Source of the DNA: Corallochytrium limacisporum
Lineage: Eukaryota; Opisthokonta
Length of the DNA: 64,000 nucleotides
NCBI GenBank assembly: GCA_002811645.1
Contig: PDIP01000021.1
Span: 210,328 to 274,327 of the forward strand
Direction: 5' to 3'
Position numbers and translations under genes: made by a program. This document shows positions 41,278-50,142 of the stretch, one piece after another; positions within the stretch are counted from its first letter, which is position 1, and each line of letters begins with the position of its first letter. The notes beneath the pieces were generated by a model, which saw only the letters and a program-made list of their open reading frames with translations, ran no database searches and had not been told where the DNA came from.

Positions 41278-41677
41278 GATCTTATCCCAGGTCCCACATC
41301 AAGACTTGCATCAGAGGTTTTTGGATAGCCATGATCAATGGTGACTGATTTACTGTGCATTCTGCATTTGGTATGTGCGTTTGGGGTGCGGTTGCACCAT
41401 GCTTCTATATACCTCATCGGACCATTTGAATCCTTTCACATCACCCGTGTAGACTCTTGGTCTCGAGGGCCTTTCGCTGAGGCTGTTCGGACAGCTGGGT
41501 AAGATCCTCTCTCTCCCTATCCTGCAGGAATTGGGTTTGGGGCGTGGGTGGCAAACACCATCTAGTACACTGCTGCCCAACCTGCCTCGGTCTCCGCTGG
41601 TGGTCTCCTATTCAGCGCAAGGAGAAGGAGTGATAGCCAATATACTACGGCGTTGACCAGGCCGATGTGAAACCTTG

Positions 41678-41708
41678 TTCGCCCGCGCGTGTTCGCGCGC
41701 ATTCGCCC
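41678..41708 (-). promoter_or_regulatory. Three tandem TTCGCSCG (E2F-like) motifs upstream of ATR
   Basis: TTCGCCCG at 41678, TTCGCGCGC at 41692 and TTCGCCC at 41702 read GCGCGAA and GGGCGAA on the ATR strand, close to the E2F core. They lie 401-431 bp before the ATR ATG and about 270 bp before the divergent gene. Their role is an inference from motif and position. Confidence 0.35.
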
Positions 41709-41872
41709 AAAAAAAAAAAGTGTGCCTCCGGGGCCGGAAAAGCCAGCGCACTAAAAGGCTGAGCTCAGCGCTTAGAACGGGCCGGGAGGGTCGCGCTTGA
41801 CCTGTGGCGAACGAGCGTATCCTCGGAACCCGTGCTCGTCCACAGTGTAGTGCGAAAGCTTGTTTTCTAAAG

Positions 41873-41947
41873 GTATGTAAGAATTCGATTTATGGTAGAC
41901 AAATGATTCTCTATCAAGGTATTGTGAGAATTCAAAGTTTTGATTAG
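41873..41947 (+). other. Candidate 75-base intron in the 5-prime untranslated region
   Basis: A consensus donor AG|GTATGTAAG at 41873 is followed by a T-rich stretch and TTTTGATTAG ending at 41947, 30 bases before the ATG of the CX9C gene. The branch point is not clear. If real it would be one of few introns in the window. Confidence 0.35.
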
Positions 41948-41977
41948 GCCCGAAAGGGAAAGAATAGGACCGAGACC

Positions 41978-42346
41978 ATGGATCTCGAAGTCACTGCTGG
42001 CATGGAGAAGCCTCCGTGGAAGTGTGCAGACCTAGGGGATCGGTATTACTATTGCATGTCTCCTGCAGGTCAATGGAAGTACTACTATCGGTATGGCACT
42101 GTCTCAGACTGCAAAATGGAATGGGAAGACTTGAAGTCTTGCATAAAAGCACATGTAGCTGTCGACAATAGAGACAAGTGGGAGTACTTCAACAAACGGA
42201 AGAAAGCGGCAGAAGAAGCCGCCGTCCCGAAAGAGCATCTTTGGGAATACCGTGATAGTCCACCAGAAGAATTTGAAACCTGGGCCGAGAAGGCCAGACA
42301 GCGTACACAGCAGCAACAGCAGCAGTCACAGTCGCAGCCATCGTAG
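41978..42346 (+). CDS. PANTS/C22orf39-like twin-CX9C protein (DUF3128, Emi1-like)
   Basis: A 122-residue protein of the C22orf39/Emi1 family. Two exact CX9C pairs are visible, Cys16-X9-Cys26 and Cys45-X9-Cys55, in helices with many aromatic residues (YYYRYG at 35-40). Twin CX9C proteins usually fold by MIA40-driven disulfides in the mitochondrial intermembrane space, but the animal homologue has been linked to synapses, so location is not certain. The motif EEFETWAEKAR follows, then a Gln/Ser tail from CAG repeats. The first ATG of the frame is used. It is head-to-head with ATR and tandem with DUF3605. Confidence 0.82.
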   Translation: MDLEVTAGMEKPPWKCADLGDRYYYCMSPAGQWKYYYRYGTVSDCKMEWEDLKSCIKAHVAVDNRDKWEYFNKRKKAAEEAAVPKEHLWEYRDSPPEEFETWAEKARQRTQQQQQQSQSQPS

Positions 42347-42565
42347 CAACCTTTGCTGGCAATCTTAGTATTGGGAAAAAAGTAGACAGCACACAATCCC
42401 ACCGCCACCGCGATGGGGCTCGTGGTAGTGGAAAGTTTTATTAACTAAATAGAGCACAAATAGTAAAGAAATGTGGGTCACACTGGTGCTCCGCACCTGG
42501 ATATTCCTATCTTTGTACAGTGGAGGTTGGGGAGGGGGTTTTCTTCCCATGAAGGGTGTCAGGAA

Positions 42566-42570
42566 CCAAT
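42566..42570 (+). promoter_or_regulatory. CCAAT box
   Basis: AACCAATCAG is a full NF-Y consensus. It is 270 bp before the DUF3605 ATG and 25 bp before a small open frame, so it may mark their promoter. Confidence 0.35.
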
Positions 42571-42594
42571 CAGAGCCAAAGTAACATTCAAACG

Positions 42595-42750
42595 ATGGCA
42601 GTGACTTCCCTTGAAGTTCGCAAAGGCGAAAAACGGTGCGGGTACGTCAAGGTACATCTCGCAGTGAGCAAGGACAATCCTGCAGACCTTATGACATTGC
42701 TAAGTATCCTTCATGAGAGCGTACTTTCCAAGTGTAGAGGTGCACAATAA
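42595..42750 (+). CDS. Small open reading frame, 51 residues, unidentified
   Basis: An ATG frame starting MAVTSLEVRKGEKRCGYVKV, with a balanced amino-acid mix and a helical C-terminal part (LMTLLSILHESVL). An AATAAA overlaps its stop codon (42746-42751), as if it had its own 3-prime end. I recognise no family. It could equally be an upstream frame in the DUF3605 leader or chance. Confidence 0.25.
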   Translation: MAVTSLEVRKGEKRCGYVKVHLAVSKDNPADLMTLLSILHESVLSKCRGAQ

Positions 42751-42835
42751 AGAAATTATATCACCACCGAGGAATTCTACGCACTGTTGCCGTCAGGGAT
42801 AGGCCACAGTCACGGCTGTGCTTTCGTTCACAACA

Positions 42836-43366
42836 ATGGGTAGAGGCGGCCAACAAGATCCCCTCCAAGAGGGAAGTCACACGAGCGACGGAAGACCCTT
42901 GGCCCCAATAGAGCACTTCTTCAAATTCGAGACTCTTGAAGAGCTTGTGAATACCGGCCAGCTAGACGTGCTGGTCCGTTCGGTGCCGATGCATAAAGAG
43001 TACAGAACATTCCGAAATGAACATGTCAAAGAATGGCGGACCATGACGGACTCGTTGAGGCACCGAGTGTTTGGCCGTGAGCCTAAGGTAGATCCACACA
43101 CTGGGCTGAAGTACACAGATCCGATCCCACCTGAGGAGCCCATCAAGTATGCACTCCTTCCGAATGACTTCCCCTATGCAGTGGACAAAGGCATCGAGCA
43201 CTACGTCTTCTGGGCAAGTCAGAACATCTCAGACTTCTCCATCATTGACCAATACGTGAAGGAGAAGTTCAATAAACGACGGTACATCTACTTCGAGAAC
43301 CCCGTCGAGCTCAAGAGTGTGTTGGACTTGTGGCACGCTCATGTCTTCATCGATGCTCCTAAGTAG
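42836..43366 (+). CDS. DUF3605 family protein (GIG1-like)
   Basis: A 176-residue protein of the DUF3605 family, known in fungi as N-acetylglucosamine-induced protein GIG1; its chemistry is unknown. Recognisable features are LDVLVRSVPMHKEYRTF, the centre YALLPNDFPYAVDKGIEHYVFWASQ, and the end RRYIYFENPVELKSV...LWHAHVF. No signal peptide or membrane segment is visible. The ATG at 42836 is chosen; the frame extends six codons further to a GTG. It is convergent with PIH1D2, 83 bp apart. DUF3605 is best known from fungi, which is a small argument for the fungal side in placing the organism. Confidence 0.83.
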   Translation: MGRGGQQDPLQEGSHTSDGRPLAPIEHFFKFETLEELVNTGQLDVLVRSVPMHKEYRTFRNEHVKEWRTMTDSLRHRVFGREPKVDPHTGLKYTDPIPPEEPIKYALLPNDFPYAVDKGIEHYVFWASQNISDFSIIDQYVKEKFNKRRYIYFENPVELKSVLDLWHAHVFIDAPK

Positions 43367-43449
43367 ATATGCCTTCAAATATTTAGTTCTTCAATTCTAT
43401 ATAGATATATACGCACATACATACTTGTATCCATAGCTCGCATAGTCAT

Positions 43450-44439
43450 CTACAGATAAGGGACTTCAACCTTGAGGGTGTGACGCTTCCGAATGTACGT
43501 CGCGTTAATTTCGTCCTCATTCGGCACCTTCGCCAGAGTGCATGTTGCTTTTCGCAATGGCTCGCTTACACCGTAGTAGAGGACGAGTAGCTGTCCACAA
43601 CATTCCAAATTACATAGGTTAGCATCGACCGGCCCTGCAAACTTGAACTTGACCAAAGCAGACGCAGTCCCTTCAGTGATTTCAATGTCCACACGGTTAG
43701 GGTCCTTATTTTCCATGTCTAAAATAAGAGGCTTTGTCTTCTGTGCTTCTGACACTCCTGTATCGCTAGTCTTATGGCGGAGCAAGTCTGAAGGACTCTT
43801 AAATTTGTTTTCCAATGCATCAGTCTCCGAGATGTCTGGCCGAGTCTTGATCTCCATGTCTTCAGGGTTTGCTTCGCTGATTTCCTGTGCCTGTTTCTCG
43901 AGCTCGTCAAAGACCCGCATGGGATCATCCCGTTTTAATGTGTCCGGAAAGAAGACCCAGAGGTGCTCTTCGTCCCCCTGGAATTTCTTTCCCACCTTCC
44001 GCCGAGAGATGGTTTCTTTTTCAAAGTACGTGCGCTTAACGCAGTCAATGGCTAGATCAGATAAATCTTCCATGAAGCCAGGCTCTGTTTCGGCCTGTTT
44101 CGCTACGTCGGGATGAACACATACCTCGACCTGAACTGTGTCATTATCCAGCCGAAGTTTCTCTCCGATAGCAATTGGAATGGACACGGAATCACTCTCA
44201 GGAGGTTTCTGTATGCGAACTGACTTGCAGACATTAATGTATAGATTCTTTACCGTACCACACGAGCACTCCAGACTGAATACAGGCTGAGGAGGTGAGC
44301 GCAATTCGAGCTGCCTCTTGTAGTCTGCCTTTTGCTTCGCCTGGAAAGCACGGTATGCTGCAGGATCCCGCTCTGCTAAACCATCGAGAAACTTCCACAA
44401 TGCTTGCGCATCCGCAGAGGACAAGTCCGGCATTTGCAT
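43450..44439 (-). CDS. PIH1D2-like co-chaperone (PIH1 and CS-like domains)
   Basis: A 329-residue protein. The start, with ALWKFLDGLAERDPAAYRAF, then SPPQPVFSLEC and LYINVCKSVRIQKPP, resembles PIH1D2 much more than PIH1D1. PIH1D2 forms the R2SP complex with RUVBL1/2, RPAP3 and SPAG1, and relatives assemble axonemal dyneins. The PIH1 domain covers about 50-160, and a CS-like beta domain lies at about 235-329, ending RHTLKVEVPYL. The linker at 165-235 is acidic and Thr/Ser-rich. The PIH1D1 TELO2-binding pocket would be worth checking but is not evident. The ATG at 44437-44439 is used; Met3 is an alternative. Confidence 0.78.
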   Translation of the reverse strand: MQMPDLSSADAQALWKFLDGLAERDPAAYRAFQAKQKADYKRQLELRSPPQPVFSLECSCGTVKNLYINVCKSVRIQKPPESDSVSIPIAIGEKLRLDNDTVQVEVCVHPDVAKQAETEPGFMEDLSDLAIDCVKRTYFEKETISRRKVGKKFQGDEEHLWVFFPDTLKRDDPMRVFDELEKQAQEISEANPEDMEIKTRPDISETDALENKFKSPSDLLRHKTSDTGVSEAQKTKPLILDMENKDPNRVDIEITEGTASALVKFKFAGPVDANLCNLECCGQLLVLYYGVSEPLRKATCTLAKVPNEDEINATYIRKRHTLKVEVPYL

Positions 44440-44906
44440 ACTTGCTTGGACAGATACAGTTGACGACTACATTCTGTCAAACCCATTATTTTGTGTGGCT
44501 GCATTTCAACATGTAGTTGTGACCAAATCATAAGTCTAAGTATTCTACGACCCTGAAGTACCTGACAACGCGTGTCGCAGAAACACCCAGGCGGCCGCTG
44601 GCCTAAGCTCCCCGGCAAGCGGGAGGGAGGGGCGGCGGGGACCCGGCGGGGGGGGGCTCCAGTTAGTAAGCCAAGCGGCGTGTTAGAGGCAGTGGAACGC
44701 TTGACAAATTGTGAGTATATTATGTATGGGAAAACAGGAAGGCTTCTATGGTAAGTTATTGATTGATGGAATATGTGAGGAATTCGGGAGGTCACGGGAC
44801 CAGTTGGCAACGACAGCCGGACAGCTCCTTCCAATCTGTTGCTGCTGCTGTTGTTGCTGCTTTAGCTGTCTAGGTTGAACGTTTTGATATGATATAGTGA
44901 GCATCT
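44440..44906. other. Intergenic region between PIH1D2-like gene and KMT5A
   Basis: About 470 bp between two minus-strand genes. It has a G-rich run near 44615-44657 and a GCT/GTT trinucleotide stretch at 44835-44866. No gene is seen. Confidence 0.6.
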
Positions 44907-45662
44907 TTACTTCGCAAGCCAGGTCAGGCTATCGAGTACATCCTTACGGCGCTCACCGTAGTCGTAGAGCAGCTCCTCCCCGCGGCGGATATCGCGTTTG
45001 GCATGGAAGACCAACCGTGGAATGCCGCTATGCTCCACGCAGGATGTCCTTACATTGGCACCGGTGCGGCTGTGATTTATGAGACGGCCGATACGACCCT
45101 CCACAGTCGCATCCACACACCAAGATTTACCATTGAAAGAGAAATAGTACATATAGCAGCCCTCAGGCATGATACCATATTCATCTTCACGCTTGAAAGC
45201 TTCCGAGCGCTTGATCAGGTCGCCCGAGTACTCACAAACGAATTCTCCCTTTTCAATGTCTCGAGAGGCACGCACGCCACGCCCCTTTTCGCCTGCGATG
45301 AACATTTCGATGATACCTTCCGGGTCTATATCTGTCTCGAGTGTCTGCCGCAGGGCCGTCTGTTTCTTTTTCTTGTCCTGTAGATGGAGAGCGCGAGAAG
45401 AACGGCGCACTTTTATAGAATCGAGCAAAGAGGTTTGCTTCATGTTGGTGTCGATGGTCGCCAAAGGCTTCCGACCGCGTCCACCGCGGACGTCAAGGGC
45501 ACCCAGCATACGTACCATGTCGTCAATTTCACTATCGGGATCTTCAGCAGAATTTGCAGCGGGGACCTCAACTGCCCGTGTGATGGCGATGCAAGTGTAA
45601 GCAACTGAATAGGACAGGGAATCTATTGAACTTCCGCTGGAGCTTTTTTGACTCAATGGCAT
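44907..45662 (-). CDS. KMT5A: Histone H4 Lys20 monomethyltransferase (KMT5A/SET8)
   Basis: A 251-residue SET-domain enzyme that in animals monomethylates H4K20 in the cell cycle. The SET domain is at about 115-240, with GEKGRGVRA at 124-132, EYSGDL at 144-149, GCYMYYFSFNGKSWCVDAT, the NHS motif at 196-198 and YDYG at 233-236, all close to human SET8. The N-terminal 110 residues are poorly conserved, with a basic patch RRSSRALHLQDKKKK. A PCNA-binding degron like the animal one is not obvious. The first ATG (45660-45662) is chosen; the frame is open 24 codons further to a TTG. E2F-like motifs lie upstream. Confidence 0.9.
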   Translation of the reverse strand: MPLSQKSSSGSSIDSLSYSVAYTCIAITRAVEVPAANSAEDPDSEIDDMVRMLGALDVRGGRGRKPLATIDTNMKQTSLLDSIKVRRSSRALHLQDKKKKQTALRQTLETDIDPEGIIEMFIAGEKGRGVRASRDIEKGEFVCEYSGDLIKRSEAFKREDEYGIMPEGCYMYYFSFNGKSWCVDATVEGRIGRLINHSRTGANVRTSCVEHSGIPRLVFHAKRDIRRGEELLYDYGERRKDVLDSLTWLAK

Positions 45663-46442
45663 AGTGAATGCAGGAAGAAGAACTGAACTACTGAATCGTT
45701 TGAACCATGTCTGATCACTTGATGGCACCCTCAACTAGCAGCCCTAGATCAGTCCAGCGCCAGCCTTTGCCAAGGCCACCTTCTGGCATGCGTTAGTCAG
45801 TGATGAGAGAGTTCTCTTCCATCCAGCGCCCCATCGCCGCACACACTGGGAGAACCCACTCAATGCCAACAACTGAGGACGATTGCTGTGTGTGGAGAAG
45901 AGCAACTCCTTTCCCTTCACGCTCCCACCAGTCCACTCGCGCAAAAATCCACAAGGCGAGTTTCAAAGTATTCGCGCGAAAACTCGAAGACCTTCTCTGA
46001 TACTCAATGACCTGTACTTGCTGGCATCTCGATGGGGCACAGCGTGGAAATGTACGCAGATGAGAGAGGGGTGAGTAGAGTAGGGAACCCAAAGTTTTCG
46101 CACCCAGGGCTGGGTCATTTGCCCTCCTTCGCGCATAAACGGGAATTGGGACCACCTGGCCGCGAAAATGGGCCCCGCACTTGCGCAGAATAATTGATGT
46201 CTAGCCATTCCTTGAGTTCTAAAATGATCAATTTTGTTGCCAACGCAGACCCTGGAGAGGCACTCCTTGCGGCCAAACAGAGAGAGCGAACTTTTGGCAG
46301 TCAAACGTCGGCTAAGACCACAACGGATATCATGCCTCGTCAACTTATATGTTACACGCGATTTTTATTGAGGGCCATACTGTCTTCAATGTTAACGATT
46401 CGCAATAGCAGATGATATGTTGTTTCCTGAATGGCTCGGTGT
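45663..46442. other. Upstream region of KMT5A
   Basis: A 780-bp non-coding stretch between KMT5A and the chimaerin-like gene, both minus strand. It carries a cluster of E2F-like motifs. Overlapping short open frames here show no domain. Confidence 0.6.
45939..46169 (-). promoter_or_regulatory. Cluster of five E2F-like sites upstream of KMT5A
   Basis: GCGCAAAA at 45939-45946, the palindrome TTCGCGCGAAAA at 45971-45982, TTTTCGCAC at 46095-46103, TTCGCGC at 46128-46134 and CCGCGAAAAT at 46160-46169 resemble the TTTSSCGC core. They lie 277-507 bp before the KMT5A ATG. S-phase control is an inference. Confidence 0.4.
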
Positions 46443-47921
46443 TTAGATTCCTGCAGAGTCGCTGGGAACGGAGCGGATAAGCTCCTGCACGAGTTTCACA
46501 TGGCTATGGGCGGAGTTGAGGCTGCTAAGCACATCTTGGGTCTTGTGAGGATCCATAAACACCGGCCCAAAGACCATGGCTAGAGCAGAAGTCGTCATTT
46601 TGTTTGCTGTACAGTGATTGCTAACAAACCGGAGGTGTTCCAGGACATACATCAAGGTACAGTAATTGCCCACAGGCAAGTCATTCATGGCCTTGTACAG
46701 TTTCTTATGGCGAGCATACTCGCTCGACTCTTCCATAGCCACCGCAAACTTCTCGAAATATTCCGTAGGGATGAGTTTGCCAGGTAACTCCCGAAGATAG
46801 CGCTTCAGTAGGCTTGCAACTGTGTGGATGTTGCCAATTTGGTCAATATAGGCCAAGGCACCTCGAATGTCAGTGTTCGCAAGATCCTTAACATGAACAA
46901 TATCTTGCTCCAACCCAGACATCCGATACAGGCCTTCCGCCCGATCCACAAATCCGTTTACCCTGGTTACACATGCCACAACAATTACTGGAACCCAATG
47001 GCTCGATGTGCGGAACGCAATTGAAATAGGCGCAGACCAAAGATTCTTCACAACTGTCCAATTAGGGCTGCAAATGGATGGACTGGAATCCTCACAAGTG
47101 GTGTGTACAATAGCGTTGCAGAGCGCGCACTTGCCAATCGTAGTCAATGGCCGAATAGCCTTCTTGCATGACGCACAAGTGTGTCCCGGCATCTTAAGTG
47201 TACTGTGCTCAAACACATGCACAGTACTTTCCGGTAAGAATGCTGTGCAACTGACGGACTCCTTGCGCATGCTGCTGACAATCGAATCATGCGAAAACTT
47301 TCGTTCCATAGGGATCTGTGGCACTTGAATTCGAGTGGTATCCACCCGAGTGGCTTCAGGTAAATTAGACATACTGCTTGTGCGCCATCTCACAGAGGAA
47401 CCGGAACTGTGTCTCGACATTCCAAAAGACCGCTTTGGGCTAACTTTTCCACCACTTCCTGCGGTGGCGGATGTCTTTGCATGCCCGTTCTCGGTCATCA
47501 ACAGCGGGGATCTGTGGAACGTTGCCGGCCGCTTTCCCTTTCCCTGTGTCTCATTCACACCAAGTGCGTGCATGACAGTCTCTCGAATGGTAGAAAATTT
47601 CCCTTCACCGACTGTGTACATGCCATCACCGTAGCTAATGAGATAGTGCCCGAATGTAGTCCCGAGCGATACATCTAGAACTTTGCTTGCCTTTGTAGTA
47701 CTGTCTCGCACAAGGTATGCTCCAGCTCCATGGTTTGAGAGAATTTCTTCCGCCTCCGCCCGGCTTTTTGCCCCGTGATACACCAAATGATATTCCAGTG
47801 GCACTGATGTATTTGGATTCATGCAAATTACTGGATAAGGCTTCAATCCTGAAAGTGGGTCAATGTTCGGAAACATTTCCGGCGACTCACTGCGCCGTGA
47901 CGAATCCGCTGAGACCATCAT
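46443..47921 (-). CDS. Chimaerin-like SH2-C1-RhoGAP protein
   Basis: A 492-residue protein with the chimaerin domain order. SH2 at about 42-122 has the phosphotyrosine Arg72 in YLVRDS. A Ser-rich linker follows. C1 at about 235-284 has Cys249, 252, 265, 268, His273, Cys276 and Cys284, but the loop between the second and third cysteines lacks the Gly/Gln residues of phorbol-binding C1, so it may not bind diacylglycerol. RhoGAP covers about 300-485, with the arginine finger Arg333 in EGLYRMSG and NKMTTSALAMVFGPVF. It should speed GTP hydrolysis by Rac or Rho-like GTPases at membranes after phosphotyrosine signals. The first ATG (47919-47921) is used. It is divergent from PREY across 5.2 kb. Confidence 0.88.
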   Translation of the reverse strand: MMVSADSSRRSESPEMFPNIDPLSGLKPYPVICMNPNTSVPLEYHLVYHGAKSRAEAEEILSNHGAGAYLVRDSTTKASKVLDVSLGTTFGHYLISYGDGMYTVGEGKFSTIRETVMHALGVNETQGKGKRPATFHRSPLLMTENGHAKTSATAGSGGKVSPKRSFGMSRHSSGSSVRWRTSSMSNLPEATRVDTTRIQVPQIPMERKFSHDSIVSSMRKESVSCTAFLPESTVHVFEHSTLKMPGHTCASCKKAIRPLTTIGKCALCNAIVHTTCEDSSPSICSPNWTVVKNLWSAPISIAFRTSSHWVPVIVVACVTRVNGFVDRAEGLYRMSGLEQDIVHVKDLANTDIRGALAYIDQIGNIHTVASLLKRYLRELPGKLIPTEYFEKFAVAMEESSEYARHKKLYKAMNDLPVGNYCTLMYVLEHLRFVSNHCTANKMTTSALAMVFGPVFMDPHKTQDVLSSLNSAHSHVKLVQELIRSVPSDSAGI

Positions 47922-48788
47922 GCTCTGTGTTTCTGTTTCGTTCTTGCTGTCACGGCAACCACGCCCGATGTGGTTGCTTCACCTATCCAAAGGATGACAT
48001 TTGGTTCTATCTTTCACGGTGGTGCTACGTCTTTTTCGCCACTGATCGTAGTTGCACTTAGAATTCTATGGATTATCCACTTGTGCTGCTTCTCAAACAG
48101 CTTACTCGTCTTTGGCACTAGTATAAACCTCCGCTAGTAAAATGCAGAGTCAAATTTTCGTCAGTTTGTCTTGTGCCGGTCAATCATAGCCCACGATGAA
48201 ACGCAGCAGAGCTTCTGTGTCAAAAGAAAACGCAGTCAGGCTTAGACACCGCACCGCACATTTGCTGAGCAACGGTTAAGGAGTATGAATTATTGGCCAA
48301 AGCTGTGCAAAATACGCGTTAGAATCCAAGGGACTGGGAGCTTCTCTACTTTGTTCCAATTTTCTGAGCTTTCCCTGTCCGTCTTGGTTGGGGGTATGAC
48401 AGTATTGCTACACTTCACACCTCTCCTTCTCTCCCCTCCAGCGAGAAGCATTGAATGAACAGGTAAAGAAACATTCCTCTTACTTTCTCCCTGCTTCTAC
48501 TTCGCCGCCACTTTACAAACCCACACTCACCGTCCTCCTCTTGTTCCCGTCCCTCCCCCTTCCCCTCCCTTGCCCGTCCCACTCTCCTCCACTGTGACTT
48601 TTGTTCCATTTGTACCGTGTTTCTCCTTCCTTCCCACTTTTGGCCAAATGCCTGTCTGCAGGACAAGGCACAACTCAGCAGAAAACTTTCACAAACAAAA
48701 TATACCGCACTAGCTCGTGTTTCTCTATCTGTTGGTATATTGCTTGCCGACAATATCTCTTTCCCTCTCCCTCTCCCTGACCTCTCTT

Positions 48789-48800
48789 CCCCCCCCCCCC
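48789..48800. repeat. C12 homopolymer beside G-rich runs
   Basis: Twelve C followed within 60 bases by G5, G3, G3, C5 and G5 runs. Such tracts are prone to sequencing and assembly length errors. Confidence 0.7.
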
Positions 48801-50131
48801 ACAAACCCCGCGGGGGAGGGCGGGCCCCCGGGAGGGGGTGTGTGAGGTTCGCAATGCTCGTCAGCAGCTGCAGCAACACTTCTAGCACCAACCCGTCTGG
48901 AAACCACCATACCAAACTTTCCATCAATACGTTTTCTATGGAAATGGAAGCCTTTTCTGGTCAGCGACCTTAAGCAATCTCCGCGAGCTTGCCTCTTTGG
49001 TGTGTTGCGTGGACCTTTCATCCAACCGGGGCCTATTTCCAATTTTCCTCTTTCTGTGGCCTCATCCGACGTTCGCAACGAAGCCATTAGCAGTTTTATT
49101 CATTTATCGAACATGGCGTTATCTACATGGACGCATACTCCCAACCCAATGCCCCTCCTCCGTCGTCTATGTTTGGGGTTATCGACGACGGTGGACTACG
49201 GCCCTAGTCTCCACGTCCCCATCACACCGCCTCCCTTTTTTGGAGGGGGGAGAAGGTCCCTACTATTCCATAGGTAATCAATCAGCCCAATGGACCAATT
49301 CCGTTCCGTGAACCCCGCACGATGTGCTGCCTTCCTGAATGGACTTTCGGGATCTGCGTCGTATCCTCTCCGTATACCTCAGACTTACGAAGTCCTACTT
49401 ACTTTCGGTACTCAATTCATAGCATTGAAGTTTTTTGATACGCCATATGAGCCGTCCTCCGGCGTGCTTCATCAGCCGGTCTTCCGAAACTCCCTCGCGA
49501 TTCTCGCCGGCTTCGAAGAGTGGCACAAACACCTACTCCCCGAAGACAAAAATTGTACAGCAGAGCACACAGCAGGGCCTGCAGGTTGTTCTCTCAGTGC
49601 TGAAGAACCCCCGTTCATCTTCGGCTGCCCGGTGTTTTTTTTTCCGGCGGGCTGTGGTAGTAAGTGACTGCCAACCCGATCTCCATTCCTCGTCTGTGTG
49701 TTCCGGTGGGACCTGGAAGCGCTTTGACCGTGATCTAGCACACGACGGTTGCAGTTGGCCGTACGTTTTTCCCTTATCGGGCTAACGCATTGGTGCTGGT
49801 GGGCTCTCAATTTATTGCAGATGGAAGGGATCAGACGGGCACTGGGGAACCAAAAGGGTTGCTGGAGTTGTCGCTGCTGTGGTGATAGTACGCGTACAAC
49901 TGAGTGACGAAGCAGTACCAGAGACGGAGGACGAAAGCGAAGGACAGACACAGGCCAATGCCCCCCACCCCACCCTGGATCAATAGCAAACATCGCTAGA
50001 CCAGACGGAGAATCACGGGTTCTTCACCTCTGGAGAGTACGATTTCCTCGCAGAAACGGTGGCCAAAAATGGGAAACGTGGGCTCAGCTTAGTGGGCAGG
50101 CTGGTGTCTTTTTCCCCCTGCTGGGTGAGAA

Positions 50132-50142
50132 GGGGGGGGGGG
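50132..50142. repeat. G11 homopolymer
   Basis: An uninterrupted run of 11 G in non-coding DNA. Confidence 0.85.

Larger units (their letters stand above)
41278..41977. other. Divergent promoter region of ATR and the CX9C gene
   Basis: A 700-bp region between two divergent genes. It contains three E2F-like motifs and an A run near 41709-41719 and, on the plus-strand side, a candidate 5-prime untranslated intron. No other gene is seen. Confidence 0.65.
42347..42835. other. Intergenic region between the CX9C gene and DUF3605
   Basis: About 490 bp. It contains a CCAAT box and a 51-codon open frame, both reported separately. The rest is the 3-prime flank of the CX9C gene. Confidence 0.6.

Noticed and set aside
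48415-48927. 170-codon minus-strand frame
   Set aside because: Low-complexity Arg/Glu/Gly sequence from a pyrimidine-rich tract; no domain.
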